NCBI RefSeq assembly: GCF_000786655.1
Contig: NZ_JROM01000021.1
Span: 248,001-312,000, forward strand
Direction: 5' to 3'
Source of the DNA: Kocuria marina
GTDB taxonomy: Bacteria; Actinomycetota; Actinomycetes; Actinomycetales; Micrococcaceae
Length of the DNA stretch: 64,000 nucleotides
Positions 10,876-19,022 of this stretch are shown piece after piece. Within the stretch, counting starts at the first letter, position 1, and each line of letters opens with the position of its first letter. Below the pieces are notes generated by a model. The model was given only the letters and a program-made list of their open reading frames with translations, ran no database searches and was not told the DNA's origin. The position numbers were made by a program, and so were the translations under genes.

Positions 10876-12083
10876 GCGGCGGCCTCCTGCGAGCGACGGG
10901 TAGCGAACTTGAATAGCGGGGGCAGCGCCACGAACAGCACGATCAGGGACTGCACGACCAGCACGATGTCGATGTTGGTCCCCGTCATGGACTGCATGGT
11001 CACGCCACCGGCGCGGAAGGCCCCGTAGAGGATGCCCGCGAAGAACGTCCCCCACGGACGCGAGCGGCCGAGCAGGGCCACGGTGATCGCGTCGAAGCCG
11101 AAGGACGCGGCCACGCCCGAGGTCAGCGAGTGTTCCGTACCGGCGATCTGCGCGGTACCCGCGAGCCCGGCCAGCAGGCCTGCGAGGAGCATGACGACGA
11201 CGAACCCGCGGGTCACGGAAATGCCCGCGGTACGCGCGGCGCGGGGGTTCGCTCCCACGGCGCGCAGCTCGAAGCCCACGGTGGAACGGTTGAGCAGCCA
11301 CGCCACGGCCACGGTGGCCAGCACGGCCACCACGAAGCCCCAGTGCAACCGGAAGTGGTCACCCAGCAGCTTGGGGAACATCGCGGTGTCCGCGACGGGC
11401 GGGCTGATGGGGTTGGACGAGCCCTCGCGCTGAAACCCCGGCAGCGTGAGCAACCACGCCACGAGGTTCAGGGCCACGTAGTTGAGCATGATCGTGAGGA
11501 TGACCTCGTGCGCGCCCGTGCGCGCCTTGATCAGTCCCACGATCCCGCCCCACACGGCACCGCCCGCGGCGCCGGCGACGACGACGGCGAGCAGGTGCAG
11601 TCCCACGGGCAACTGCCACGCGAAACCAACCCACGCCGCAAGCGTGGCACCGATCAGGATCTGTCCCTGGGCGCCGATGTTGAACAGCCCGGCCCGGAAC
11701 GCAAGGGCCACGCCCAGACCCGCGAGGATCAGGGGGGTCGCCACGGTCAGGGTCTCGGTCAGCGGGTACAACCGGTCCGCGAGCGTGCTGCCGTTGGGGT
11801 TATACACCGCGCCGTAGAACATGGCGATGTACGCGCTCGAGGCCGCTCGCCACATCGCGGAGAGCGTGTCCCCGGGGCGGGCGAAGAAGTACCCGGCGGC
11901 CTGGCGGACGCGCTCGTCCGTGACTGCGATCAGCAGCCCGCCCAGGATCAGCGCCACGACGACCGCGAGCACCGACTGCAGGGTGGAGCCCAGCAGGGTG
12001 CGGCGCGGGTCCTCAGCGGAGAGTTCGGTGGGTGGCGGGGCCGAGACCTGATCGGAGGTGGCCGGTGCGGTGGACGCGCTCAT
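10872..12083 (-). CDS. nucleoside ABC transporter permease (first)
   Basis: Partner membrane subunit of the importer, 403 residues. Visible features are ATPLILAGLGVALAFRAGLF followed by NIGAQGQILIGA, the family's first signature, then the EVILTIMLNYVALNL segment and the coupling loop ELRAVGANPRAARTAGISV. About ten hydrophobic segments are present. ATG 12083 overlaps the ATPase stop by ATGA, and its own stop overlaps the second permease, so three genes are translationally chained. Confidence 0.88.
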   Translation of the reverse strand: MSASTAPATSDQVSAPPPTELSAEDPRRTLLGSTLQSVLAVVVALILGGLLIAVTDERVRQAAGYFFARPGDTLSAMWRAASSAYIAMFYGAVYNPNGSTLADRLYPLTETLTVATPLILAGLGVALAFRAGLFNIGAQGQILIGATLAAWVGFAWQLPVGLHLLAVVVAGAAGGAVWGGIVGLIKARTGAHEVILTIMLNYVALNLVAWLLTLPGFQREGSSNPISPPVADTAMFPKLLGDHFRLHWGFVVAVLATVAVAWLLNRSTVGFELRAVGANPRAARTAGISVTRGFVVVMLLAGLLAGLAGTAQIAGTEHSLTSGVAASFGFDAITVALLGRSRPWGTFFAGILYGAFRAGGVTMQSMTGTNIDIVLVVQSLIVLFVALPPLFKFATRRSQEAAA

Positions 12084-13789
12084 GCCGTGCGGTTCCCCTC
12101 GGGTCGGTCGGTGGTTCGGTCGGCGGGGTGGGCGCCGGGATCGAGGCCGTCCCCATCCAGGGTGACGGCAGCGGCGCCGCCCGCGTGAGCGGGAGCGGTC
12201 GCGGGTGCGGCCGTCGAGCCGCCCGCGGGGGCACCCGCCGGGGACCCGCCGTCGTCGTGCGAGTGATCCCACGGCGCGGGCGGCAGCACGCTGTCCGTAG
12301 GCTCACCGGCCATCATGCGCCCAAGGGCCTCGCGCGGGGTGTCCGGGCCCACGATACCCATGAGGCGACCGTGGAAGAACACCGCGATGCGGTCCGCGAG
12401 TGCGTAGATCTCGTCCAGTTCGGTGGACACGATGAGCACCGCGGTGCCCTTGTCCCGCTCGGCCACGATGCGCTTGTGGATGAACTCGATGGATCCCACG
12501 TCCACGCCGCGCGTGGGCTGGGACGCCACGAACAGTTTGAGGGGCCGCCCGAGCTCGCGGGCGATCACGACCTTCTGCTGATTGCCGCCGGAGAGCGTGG
12601 CCACCGGAGAGTCCACGGATCCGGTGCGGATGTCGTACTCGTTCACCTCAGAGCCGGCGTGCCCACTGATCGCACCGAGGCGCAGGGACGGTCCCGCCGC
12701 GAACTCCCGTTCCCGGTAACGGTCCAGCACGAGGTTCTCGGCCACGGTGAAGGTGCCCACGAGTCCGTCCGTGGAACGGTCCTCGGGCACGAAACCCACA
12801 CCGCTGGCCAGGATCTCCCGGGTGCGCAGCCCCACGAGTTCCTGCCCGTCCAGGCGCGCGGAACCGCTCACCTGCTCCTCGAGTCCCACGAGGGCCTGGG
12901 TGAGCTCGGTCTGTCCGTTGCCCTGCACACCGGCCACGGCCAGGATCTCGCCGGGCGCGACGTCGAATTCCACGTCGTCCAACAGGACGACGCCGTTGTC
13001 CCCCACCACGGTGAGCCCGCGCACCTCGAGCGCGGTACCGGTGGTGTGGGCGGTGTCCTTGGCCACGGTCAGGGAGACGTCACGGCCCACCATGAGCGCC
13101 GCGAGCTCATCCGTGGACGTCTCAGGGCCCACCTGTCCGACCACTTCCCCGCGGCGGATCACGGTGATCACGTCCGACACGGCCCGGACCTCGCGTAGCT
13201 TGTGGGAGATGAACACGATGGACGTGCCGTTGTCCCGCAGTTGCCGCATGATCTCGAGCAGCTCGTCCGTCTCCCGCGGGGTCAGCACGGCCGTGGGCTC
13301 GTCGAGGATCAGCACCTTGGCGTCCCGCACGAGGGCCTTGATGATCTCGACCCGCTGTTGGACGCCCACGGGCAGGTCCTCGACCACGGCGTCCGGGTCC
13401 ACCGCGAAGCCGTAGCGTTCGGAGATCTCCCGGATCCGGGCCCGGGTGGTCTCCAGGTCCAGGGACATCCCGCGCGTGTTCTCGTGACCCAGGGCCACGT
13501 TCTCGGCGACCGTGAAGACCGGGATCAGCATGAAGTGCTGGTGCACCATGCCGATCCCGGCCGCCATGGCATCGCCGGGGCCGGAGAAACTGACGGGCGC
13601 GCCGTCGATCTCGATCGTGCCGGACGTGGGCTCGTACAGCCCGTACAACACGTTCATGAGAGTGGACTTGCCCGCACCGTTCTCACCGAGCAAACAGTGG
13701 ATCTGATGTGGTTCCACCGTGAGGTTCACACGGTTGTTGGCGGTGAAGTCACCGAACTTCTTGGTGACGTCCGTCAGTTTCAACTGCAC
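12080..13789 (-). CDS. nucleoside ABC transporter, duplicated ATP-binding subunit
   Basis: Two ABC domains in one 569-residue chain energise the importer. Domain 1 (about 1-245) has Walker A GENGAGKS, a degenerate signature LPVGVQQR, and Walker B VLILDEPTAVL. Domain 2 (about 255-500) has a Walker A in which the usual Lys is replaced (GVQGNGQTE), an intact LSGGNQQK signature, and an altered Walker B (LFVASQPTRGVD). This asymmetric pattern is normal for sugar/nucleoside importers of this class. The last ~70 residues are a Pro/Ala/Gly/Asp-rich tail. Start GTG 13789 is preceded by AGGAG and lies 26 bases after bmpA. Confidence 0.9.
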   Translation of the reverse strand: MQLKLTDVTKKFGDFTANNRVNLTVEPHQIHCLLGENGAGKSTLMNVLYGLYEPTSGTIEIDGAPVSFSGPGDAMAAGIGMVHQHFMLIPVFTVAENVALGHENTRGMSLDLETTRARIREISERYGFAVDPDAVVEDLPVGVQQRVEIIKALVRDAKVLILDEPTAVLTPRETDELLEIMRQLRDNGTSIVFISHKLREVRAVSDVITVIRRGEVVGQVGPETSTDELAALMVGRDVSLTVAKDTAHTTGTALEVRGLTVVGDNGVVLLDDVEFDVAPGEILAVAGVQGNGQTELTQALVGLEEQVSGSARLDGQELVGLRTREILASGVGFVPEDRSTDGLVGTFTVAENLVLDRYREREFAAGPSLRLGAISGHAGSEVNEYDIRTGSVDSPVATLSGGNQQKVVIARELGRPLKLFVASQPTRGVDVGSIEFIHKRIVAERDKGTAVLIVSTELDEIYALADRIAVFFHGRLMGIVGPDTPREALGRMMAGEPTDSVLPPAPWDHSHDDGGSPAGAPAGGSTAAPATAPAHAGGAAAVTLDGDGLDPGAHPADRTTDRPEGNRTA

Positions 13790-13815
13790 TGTTCTGCTCC
13801 TGCCGGCCCCCCCGC

Positions 13816-14907
13816 TCAGGCGGTGGGGGCGTTCTTGGACTGCACCGTGACCTTGCCGTCGATGATGTCCTGCTTGAGCTGCTGGACCTGCTTGTCGAGG
13901 TCCTCGCTGACCTCGTCCTGCTGGTCGTGGTAGGGGGCCAGGCCCACACCACCGTTCTCGAGCGTGCCCACGTACTGGGTGTTGTCGAAGTTGCCGTCCG
14001 CGGCCTGCGTCACGACGTCCTCGACCGAGGTGGACATCTCCTTGAGCACGGACGTGAGCAGGAACTCCTTGCCGGCGTCCAGGGTCTCGTAGCCGTCGGT
14101 GTCCGGCCAGATCAACCGGACGTCCTTGCCGCTGCGGTTGGCCTCAGTCACGGCGTCCACGGTGCCCTGGGCCGCCTGGCCGGCGACGGGCAGGACCACG
14201 TCCGCGCCCTCGCCGATGAGGTTCTGCGTGACGGTCTTGGCCTTGGAAGAATCCTGGAACGAGCTCAGGAACGTGCCGTTCTGGGAGTCCTTGTTCCACC
14301 CGAGGACCTGCACGTCCGCCTTGTTCTTCTCGTTGTAGTACTTCACCCCGTCCGCGAAACCGTCCATGAACACGGTCACGGTGGGAATGTCCATGCCGCC
14401 GTACGTGGCGACCTTGCCCGTCTCGGACGTGCCCGCCGCGAGGTACCCGGCCAGGAACGCCGCCTGGGCGGTGTTGTAGACGATGGGCTTGACGTTGTCC
14501 GCCTTGATCGAGTTGTCGTCCACGATCGCGAAGTGCTTGTCCGGGTTGGCCGCGGCCACCTTCTTGGTGGTGTCCGCGAGCAGGAAGCCCACGGAGACCG
14601 TGAGGTTGCAGCCCTGCTGCGCCATGGAGGTCAGGTTGGGCTCGAACTCCGTCTCGGACTGGGACTCGGCCTGGCTGATCTGGATGCCCTTGTGCTCCTC
14701 GGCGGCCTTGAGGCCCTCATAGGAGCTCTGGTTGAAGGAACGGTCCTGGAAACCGCCGTCGTCGGAGACAATGCAGCCCTTGAAGTCGGAGGCCTGGGCG
14801 CTGCTGTCGCCGGCGTTGTCCGGGGCGGCACCGCAACCCGCCAGGACCAGGCCGGTGACCCCGGCCAGGCCAAGCGTCCCCAGGGTGCGCAAACGTCGAG
14901 TGGTCAT
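13816..14907 (-). CDS. bmpA: BMP-family nucleoside-binding lipoprotein
   Basis: Substrate-binding protein of the importer, 363 residues. It has a lipoprotein signal peptide with the lipobox LAGC and the modified Cys at residue 25. The BMP-family pattern follows: DDGGFQDRSFNQSSYEG at the mature N-terminus, TVSVGFLLAD, and ATYGGMDIPTVTVFMDGFADG. It would be anchored on the outer face of the membrane. ATG 14907 follows a GGAGG Shine-Dalgarno; an in-frame upstream start would spoil the signal peptide. It is the first gene of the importer operon, and the leader carries a large stem-loop. Purine versus pyrimidine preference cannot be read from sequence. Confidence 0.9.
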   Translation of the reverse strand: MTTRRLRTLGTLGLAGVTGLVLAGCGAAPDNAGDSSAQASDFKGCIVSDDGGFQDRSFNQSSYEGLKAAEEHKGIQISQAESQSETEFEPNLTSMAQQGCNLTVSVGFLLADTTKKVAAANPDKHFAIVDDNSIKADNVKPIVYNTAQAAFLAGYLAAGTSETGKVATYGGMDIPTVTVFMDGFADGVKYYNEKNKADVQVLGWNKDSQNGTFLSSFQDSSKAKTVTQNLIGEGADVVLPVAGQAAQGTVDAVTEANRSGKDVRLIWPDTDGYETLDAGKEFLLTSVLKEMSTSVEDVVTQAADGNFDNTQYVGTLENGGVGLAPYHDQQDEVSEDLDKQVQQLKQDIIDGKVTVQSKNAPTA

Positions 14908-14944
14908 GAGGTCCTCCGGTCGGACTGGGATCAGATGTGGGTCG

Positions 14945-15016
14945 TGACCCGGGAACACAGTGCACGGGTCACCGGCCCGTGCCCCCGGGCGGTGACCCGT
15001 GCAGTGAGCCGGGTCA
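14945..15016 (-). promoter_or_regulatory. nested inverted repeat upstream of bmpA
   Basis: Three nested perfect inverted repeats share one centre. The outer pair is TGACCCGG (14945-14952)/CCGGGTCA (15009-15016), the middle is TGCACGGGTCACC (14961-14973)/GGTGACCCGTGCA (14991-15003), and inside is GCCCG/CGGGC. They contain four alternating TGACCC/GGGTCA units. The block lies between the M20 hydrolase stop (15073) and the bmpA start (14907). It could be the terminator of the former, a multi-site operator, or a leader structure of bmpA. A possible -10 (TACACT, minus strand, 15028-15033) would place it inside the 5' leader. Confidence 0.65.
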
Positions 15017-15072
15017 TAGGTCAGCTCAGTGTAGCCCCGGAAGTACCCAGCAGTACGCTCACCGCGGGCGTG

Positions 15073-16332
15073 TCAGGACTGCGGGGCGTCCGGCGTCGTC
15101 GTCGCGTCCGCGAGCTCGCGCACGCGCAAGCGGATGGCGCGCAACGCCGTGGAGGCCATGACCTGCACGCCGCAGCCGATCGCCTCCTCCTGGGGGGCGT
15201 AGTCGGACTGGTGCAGGTCGTAGGTTCGGCCGCCGGGAGCCCGGGTCCCCAGGCGCATCATGGCGCCGGGGACGTGCTGCAGGAACCACGCGAAGTCCTC
15301 CCCGCCCATGGACTGCTCCACCAGCAGGATGCTCTCCTCCCCCAGCTCCGCTCGCGCGGCGATCTCCAGCAGGGTGGTCTCGGTCTCGCCGTTGACCACC
15401 GGCGGCACACCCCGGATGTGCTCGAGGTCCACGTTCACGCCATACGGTGCGGCCACCTGCTCCACGACCTCGTCCAGCATGTCCCCGGCGCGCGACCACG
15501 CGTCCGCGTCCAGGCAGCGCATGGTCCCGGACATGAAACCGGACATGGGGATCGCGTTGGGTGCCACACCTGCGTGGATCTGACCCCACACGACGGCCAC
15601 CCCGGAGCGCACGTCCACGCGCCGGGAGAGCACCGCGGGCACGTTGATCGCGATCTGGCTCATCGCGTAGACCAGGTCCTCGGTCAGGTGCGGGCGGGAC
15701 GTGTGCCCGCCGCGTCCGGACAGCTCGATCCGGATGGTGTCCGACGCCGAGGTGATCGCCCCGATGCGCGTGCCTACCTGGCCCACGTCCACCTTGGGTT
15801 CGCAGTGCAGGGCGAACATCCGCGGCACGCCGGCCAGCACGTCCTCCTTGATGATGGTCAGGGCGCCGCCGGGCAGTTTCTCCTCGGCCGGCTGGAAGAC
15901 CACGCGCACGGTCCCCGCGAACGGGGACGAACGGTGCACGTCGGCGAGCACGCGGGCCACCCCGAGCATGACCGTGGTGTGGATGTCGTGACCGCACGCA
16001 TGCATCACGCCCTCGTTGACGGACGCGTAGTCCAGGCCCGTGTCCTCGAGGATGGGCAGGGCGTCGATGTCCGCGCGCAGGCCCACCATCACGGGCCCGC
16101 GACCCACGTCCACGTAGCACCCGGTGCGTTCGAAGCGCACGGGGTGCAACCCGGCGGCCTCGAGGGCGTGCACGATCCGGTCCGTGGTGCGGTACTCCTC
16201 GTAGGACAGTTCCGGGTGCTTGTGGATGTCCCGGCGGAAGCGCACGAGGTCCGGGAGGTAGTGCGAGAGCAGGGGGCCGATGGCCGGGGGCAGTCCGATG
16301 TCGTCGGCGGACGGCAGAGGCAGATCCAACAT
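15073..16332 (-). CDS. M20D-family amidohydrolase (N-acyl amino acid hydrolase-like)
   Basis: Zinc-dependent cytosolic hydrolase of amide or peptide bonds, resembling hippurate, IAA-amide and N-acetyl-diaminopimelate hydrolases. The 419-residue protein shows DIHKHPELSYEE, LRADIDALPI, the metal site HACGHDIHTTVML, QPAEE with the catalytic Glu, HCEPKV, SGRGGHTSRP of the dimerisation domain, and GGEDFAWFLQ near the end. ATG 16332 is preferred over GTG 16341 because a -10 box TACTGT (16340-16345) ends seven bases before it, implying a leaderless mRNA. The GTG would lie in the promoter. The substrate is not determinable. Confidence 0.88.
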   Translation of the reverse strand: MLDLPLPSADDIGLPPAIGPLLSHYLPDLVRFRRDIHKHPELSYEEYRTTDRIVHALEAAGLHPVRFERTGCYVDVGRGPVMVGLRADIDALPILEDTGLDYASVNEGVMHACGHDIHTTVMLGVARVLADVHRSSPFAGTVRVVFQPAEEKLPGGALTIIKEDVLAGVPRMFALHCEPKVDVGQVGTRIGAITSASDTIRIELSGRGGHTSRPHLTEDLVYAMSQIAINVPAVLSRRVDVRSGVAVVWGQIHAGVAPNAIPMSGFMSGTMRCLDADAWSRAGDMLDEVVEQVAAPYGVNVDLEHIRGVPPVVNGETETTLLEIAARAELGEESILLVEQSMGGEDFAWFLQHVPGAMMRLGTRAPGGRTYDLHQSDYAPQEEAIGCGVQVMASTALRAIRLRVRELADATTTPDAPQS

Positions 16333-16339
16333 GTGTGTC

Positions 16340-16345
16340 ACAGTA
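16340..16345 (-). promoter_or_regulatory. -10 box, leaderless start of M20 amidohydrolase
   Basis: On the minus strand TACTGT ends seven bases (GACACAC) before ATG 16332. No Shine-Dalgarno is visible. The spacing puts the transcription start at or next to the A of the start codon. Confidence 0.5.
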
Positions 16346-16390
16346 CCGCCGGGACCCCGCGCGGTGATTCAGTGCGGGCGGCGGCGGGGC

Positions 16391-17506
16391 TCACAGGACG
16401 TCCGTGTCGCCGTTGCGCTTGAGGGAGTCCACCGCGTTCTTGACCCGTTGCGCGTGCTCGGCCGTGGTGACCAGCAGGGCATCCGGGGTGTCCACGACCA
16501 CGATGTCCGCCACGCCGATTAGCGCGATCAACCGCCCCGTGTCGGACACGACGATCCCGGAGGACTCGTCCGTGAGCACACGGTTGTTCTGGCCCAGGAT
16601 GGACACTGGCGCGTCCGTGCGCGGGTCCACCTTGTTGAGCCGGTTGATCGCCGCGAAGTCCCCCACGTCCTCCCACGTGAAGTCCCCGGGGACCATGGCC
16701 ACGTCCCCGGCCGCGGCGGCGGGTTCGGCCACGGCGTAGTCGATCGCTGTCTTGGTCAGGGTGGGCCACACCTTGTCCACGACGGCGTCCCGCTCGGGGG
16801 TCTCCCACGCGTCCGCGATTCGGTCCAGGCCCCGCGCGAGCTCGGGTTCGCTGCGGCGCAGGTAGGAGAGCATGAGACCCACGGGCGCCACGAACATGCC
16901 CGCGTTCCACGTGTACTTTCCGCTGGCCACGTAAGCGCGCGCGGTCTCCTCGTCCGGCTTCTCCACGAACTGCTCCACGGCGAGCGCGTGGGGTGCCTGA
17001 TCGAGTCCCAGGGACTGCCCCGCCTTGATGTAGCCGAAGCCCGTGGCGGGCGACGACGGCGTGATCCCGATCGTGACGATGCGTCCGGTGTCCGCCGCGC
17101 GCACCGCTTCCTTGACGACCTCCTGGAACGCCGAGGCGGGCTCCACCACGTGGTCCGCCGCGAACGAACCGACGATCGCGGTGGGGTCGCGGCGCTCGAT
17201 AAGCGTGCACGCGAGGCCGATCGCCGCCGCGGAGTCCTTGGGGGACGGCTCGAGCACGAGGTCGTCCGCCGTGAGCTCGGGCAGCTGTTCCTGCACCGCC
17301 CCGGCGTGGGAGCGCCCGGTCACGACCATGACCGGACCGGCGGACAGACCCGCGAGCCGGTCAAAGGTGGCCCGCAGCAGGGACGAGCCGGAGCCCGTGA
17401 GGTCCAGCAGGAACTTGGGGGCATCCGCACGGGACAGCGGCCACAGCCGTGAACCCACCCCGCCCGCGGGGATGAACGGATGGAAACGTTGCAATGGCGA
17501 AGTCAC
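16391..17506 (-). CDS. manC: mannose-1-phosphate guanylyltransferase
   Basis: It makes GDP-mannose from GTP and mannose-1-phosphate, the mannosyl donor for glycolipids and glycans. The 371-residue protein carries the nucleotidyltransferase signature PAGGVGSRLWPLSR (about 13-26) with DAPKFLLDL. Further motifs are EPSPKDSAAAIGLA, FAADHVV, VEQFVEKPD (sugar binding), and YTWNAGMFV. DFTWEDVGDFAAI resembles the GDP-mannose type (DxxWxDVG). The length is that of the monofunctional form. GTG 17506 lies seven bases after a TACACT box, so translation is probably leaderless. The GT4 mannosyltransferase-like gene at 39.6 kb is a possible user of the product. Confidence 0.88.
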   Translation of the reverse strand: MTSPLQRFHPFIPAGGVGSRLWPLSRADAPKFLLDLTGSGSSLLRATFDRLAGLSAGPVMVVTGRSHAGAVQEQLPELTADDLVLEPSPKDSAAAIGLACTLIERRDPTAIVGSFAADHVVEPASAFQEVVKEAVRAADTGRIVTIGITPSSPATGFGYIKAGQSLGLDQAPHALAVEQFVEKPDEETARAYVASGKYTWNAGMFVAPVGLMLSYLRRSEPELARGLDRIADAWETPERDAVVDKVWPTLTKTAIDYAVAEPAAAAGDVAMVPGDFTWEDVGDFAAINRLNKVDPRTDAPVSILGQNNRVLTDESSGIVVSDTGRLIALIGVADIVVVDTPDALLVTTAEHAQRVKNAVDSLKRNGDTDVL

Positions 17507-17513
17507 GACGGTC

Positions 17514-17519
17514 AGTGTA
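17514..17519 (-). promoter_or_regulatory. -10 box, leaderless start of manC
   Basis: TACACT on the minus strand is followed by seven bases (GACCGTC) and then GTG 17506. No ribosome binding site is present, which supports this start over the upstream in-frame ATG. Confidence 0.5.
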
Positions 17520-18048
17520 CGGCCCCCTCCCCCGGCGGCCCTGGATGCGTCACCCGTGACATCCCGGGATACGGGCCGCACACTGGCCGGGTGTGCCCAC
17601 CCACGACGCGGCCGGCCGGCCCACGGGGACTTCCCGTGAGCCTTCGCGGGCCCGACCCCGCACCCGGGCGAGAGGGTCCCTCGAAGGCCCCGTGAGACGT
17701 CGCCGGCGGGACCCTACGCAACGGAGGTCGTGGGGCCGCTCGGGCGCGTATCACAGGCCGCTTGGGAGCCGCTTGACGGCCGCTCGCGGGGCGTTCGGAC
17801 GGCGCACGGCCGGCGCCGATTCAGACACAGAACAATGTGCTAATTCCGCGCTATTCCGGGGGGCACACTTGCAGACACGTTGTCAGGAAATGTGCGGGGG
17901 GCTGGTATCTTTGACGAGAACTACCGCATCATCCATGACAGAGCCAGCCAGGGCTCCGCCATCGCCGTGCACTCGCGCGAGAACGCTGCCTTCTTCTTCG
18001 ACCATTCTTCGGTGCGCACGACGACGAGCGACACAGGGAGGACATTCC
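17520..18048 (+). promoter_or_regulatory. upstream region of sdhCDAB
   Basis: About 530 bases without a supportable gene separate manC from sdhC. The first half is GC-rich with nothing I can name. From about 17820 the composition turns AT-richer. It holds a 10-base-period direct repeat ATTCCG (17843-17848 and 17853-17858), a TTGTCA (17880-17885) that could be a -35, and GGTATCTTTGACG (17904-17916) around a weak -10. The sdh promoter and a repressor or activator site probably lie here. GGGAGG at 18037-18042 is the sdhC ribosome binding site. Confidence 0.45.
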
Positions 18049-18426
18049 GTGGCGAACTCAACCAGGGGCACCCTTTACCGCGGCCAGTACGGCATGTGGT
18101 CTTGGGTCGCCCACCGTATTACCGGCGTGGCCATCTTCTTCTTCTTGCTGGTCCACGTCCTCGACACCGCTCTCGTGCGTGTATCCCCCGAGGCGTATAA
18201 CGCAGTGATGGCGACCTACAAGAACCCCGTGATGGGTCTCGGCGAGGCCGGCCTCGTGGCCGCGATCGTCTACCACGCCTTCAACGGCCTGCGCATCATC
18301 CTGATCGACTTCTGGAAGGGCGGGACCAAGAACCAGAAGGGTCTGCTCTGGGGCGTCATCGCCCTCTGGGTCATCGTGATGATCCCGTTCCTCATCCGTC
18401 ACCTCTCAGTCGTTTTCGGGGGTTAA
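18049..18426 (+). CDS. sdhC: succinate dehydrogenase cytochrome b556 subunit
   Basis: Membrane anchor subunit that binds heme b and quinone in complex II. The 125-residue protein has three hydrophobic helices. The family motif HRITGVAIFFFLLVHVLD near the N-terminus contains His residues in the positions expected for heme or quinone contact, and a later helix carries YHAFNGLRIILID. GTG 18049 is preceded by GGGAGG at good spacing; upstream codons in the frame are not protein-like. First gene of sdhCDAB, four bases before sdhD. Confidence 0.92.
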   Translation: MANSTRGTLYRGQYGMWSWVAHRITGVAIFFFLLVHVLDTALVRVSPEAYNAVMATYKNPVMGLGEAGLVAAIVYHAFNGLRIILIDFWKGGTKNQKGLLWGVIALWVIVMIPFLIRHLSVVFGG

Positions 18427-18430
18427 TTCC

Positions 18431-18916
18431 GTGAGCACTCCTCTTAAGACCAAGATCAGCGTCCCCCGCAGCCGGGACCTTCAGGTGGACGGCGTGAAGT
18501 ACAACCGCGCCGGTTCGTCCCGCAGCAGCTTCGAGATGATCGCGTGGCTGTTCATGCGCATGTCGGGCGTGGTGCTGCTCGTGCTCGTGTTCGGTCACCT
18601 CTACGTCAACCTCATGGTGGGGGACGGCGTGCACGCGATCGACTTCGGATTCGTGGGCGGCAAGTGGGCCAACCCGTTCTGGCAGGTCTGGGACCTGGTC
18701 ATGCTGTGGCTGGCCATGCTCCACGGCACCAACGGTATCCGCACCATCATCGACGACTACGCCGATCGCAACACCACCCGCTTCTGGCTCAAGGTGCTGC
18801 TCTTCGTGGCCTCGGGCTTCGTGATCCTGCTGGGCACCATGGTGATCTTCACCTTCGAGCCGTGCCCCGCCGGTGCGGACCCCGCGCTGCTGGCGTCCTT
18901 CTGCCCCGGAGCGTGA
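18431..18916 (+). CDS. sdhD: succinate dehydrogenase hydrophobic anchor subunit
   Basis: Second membrane anchor of complex II, 161 residues. A soluble N-terminus of about 40 residues leads into three membrane helices. The first contains [19 protein letters not shown], whose His is the likely heme ligand, and the second carries [13 protein letters not shown]. It starts with GTG 18431 four bases after sdhC, probably translationally coupled. The SdhA gene follows after 106 bases. Confidence 0.9.
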   Translation: MSTPLKTKISVPRSRDLQVDGVKYNRAGSSRSSFEMIAWLFMRMSGVVLLVLVFGHLYVNLMVGDGVHAIDFGFVGGKWANPFWQVWDLVMLWLAMLHGTNGIRTIIDDYADRNTTRFWLKVLLFVASGFVILLGTMVIFTFEPCPAGADPALLASFCPGA

Positions 18917-19022
18917 TCGCGGCCACGGCAGAGCCCCCGGCTCCGCCGTCGTGCGTCGTCCCGGCCCGAGCGGCCGGGACCCGATACTTCTCCCACTCAC
19001 CCACATAGAAAGAACATCTGGT

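Noticed and set aside
13927-16422. Very long antisense open frame across bmpA and the M20 hydrolase gene
   Set aside because: It is Gly/Val/His/Arg-rich, runs through three genes and the inverted-repeat region, and mirrors sense codons; a high-GC shadow frame.
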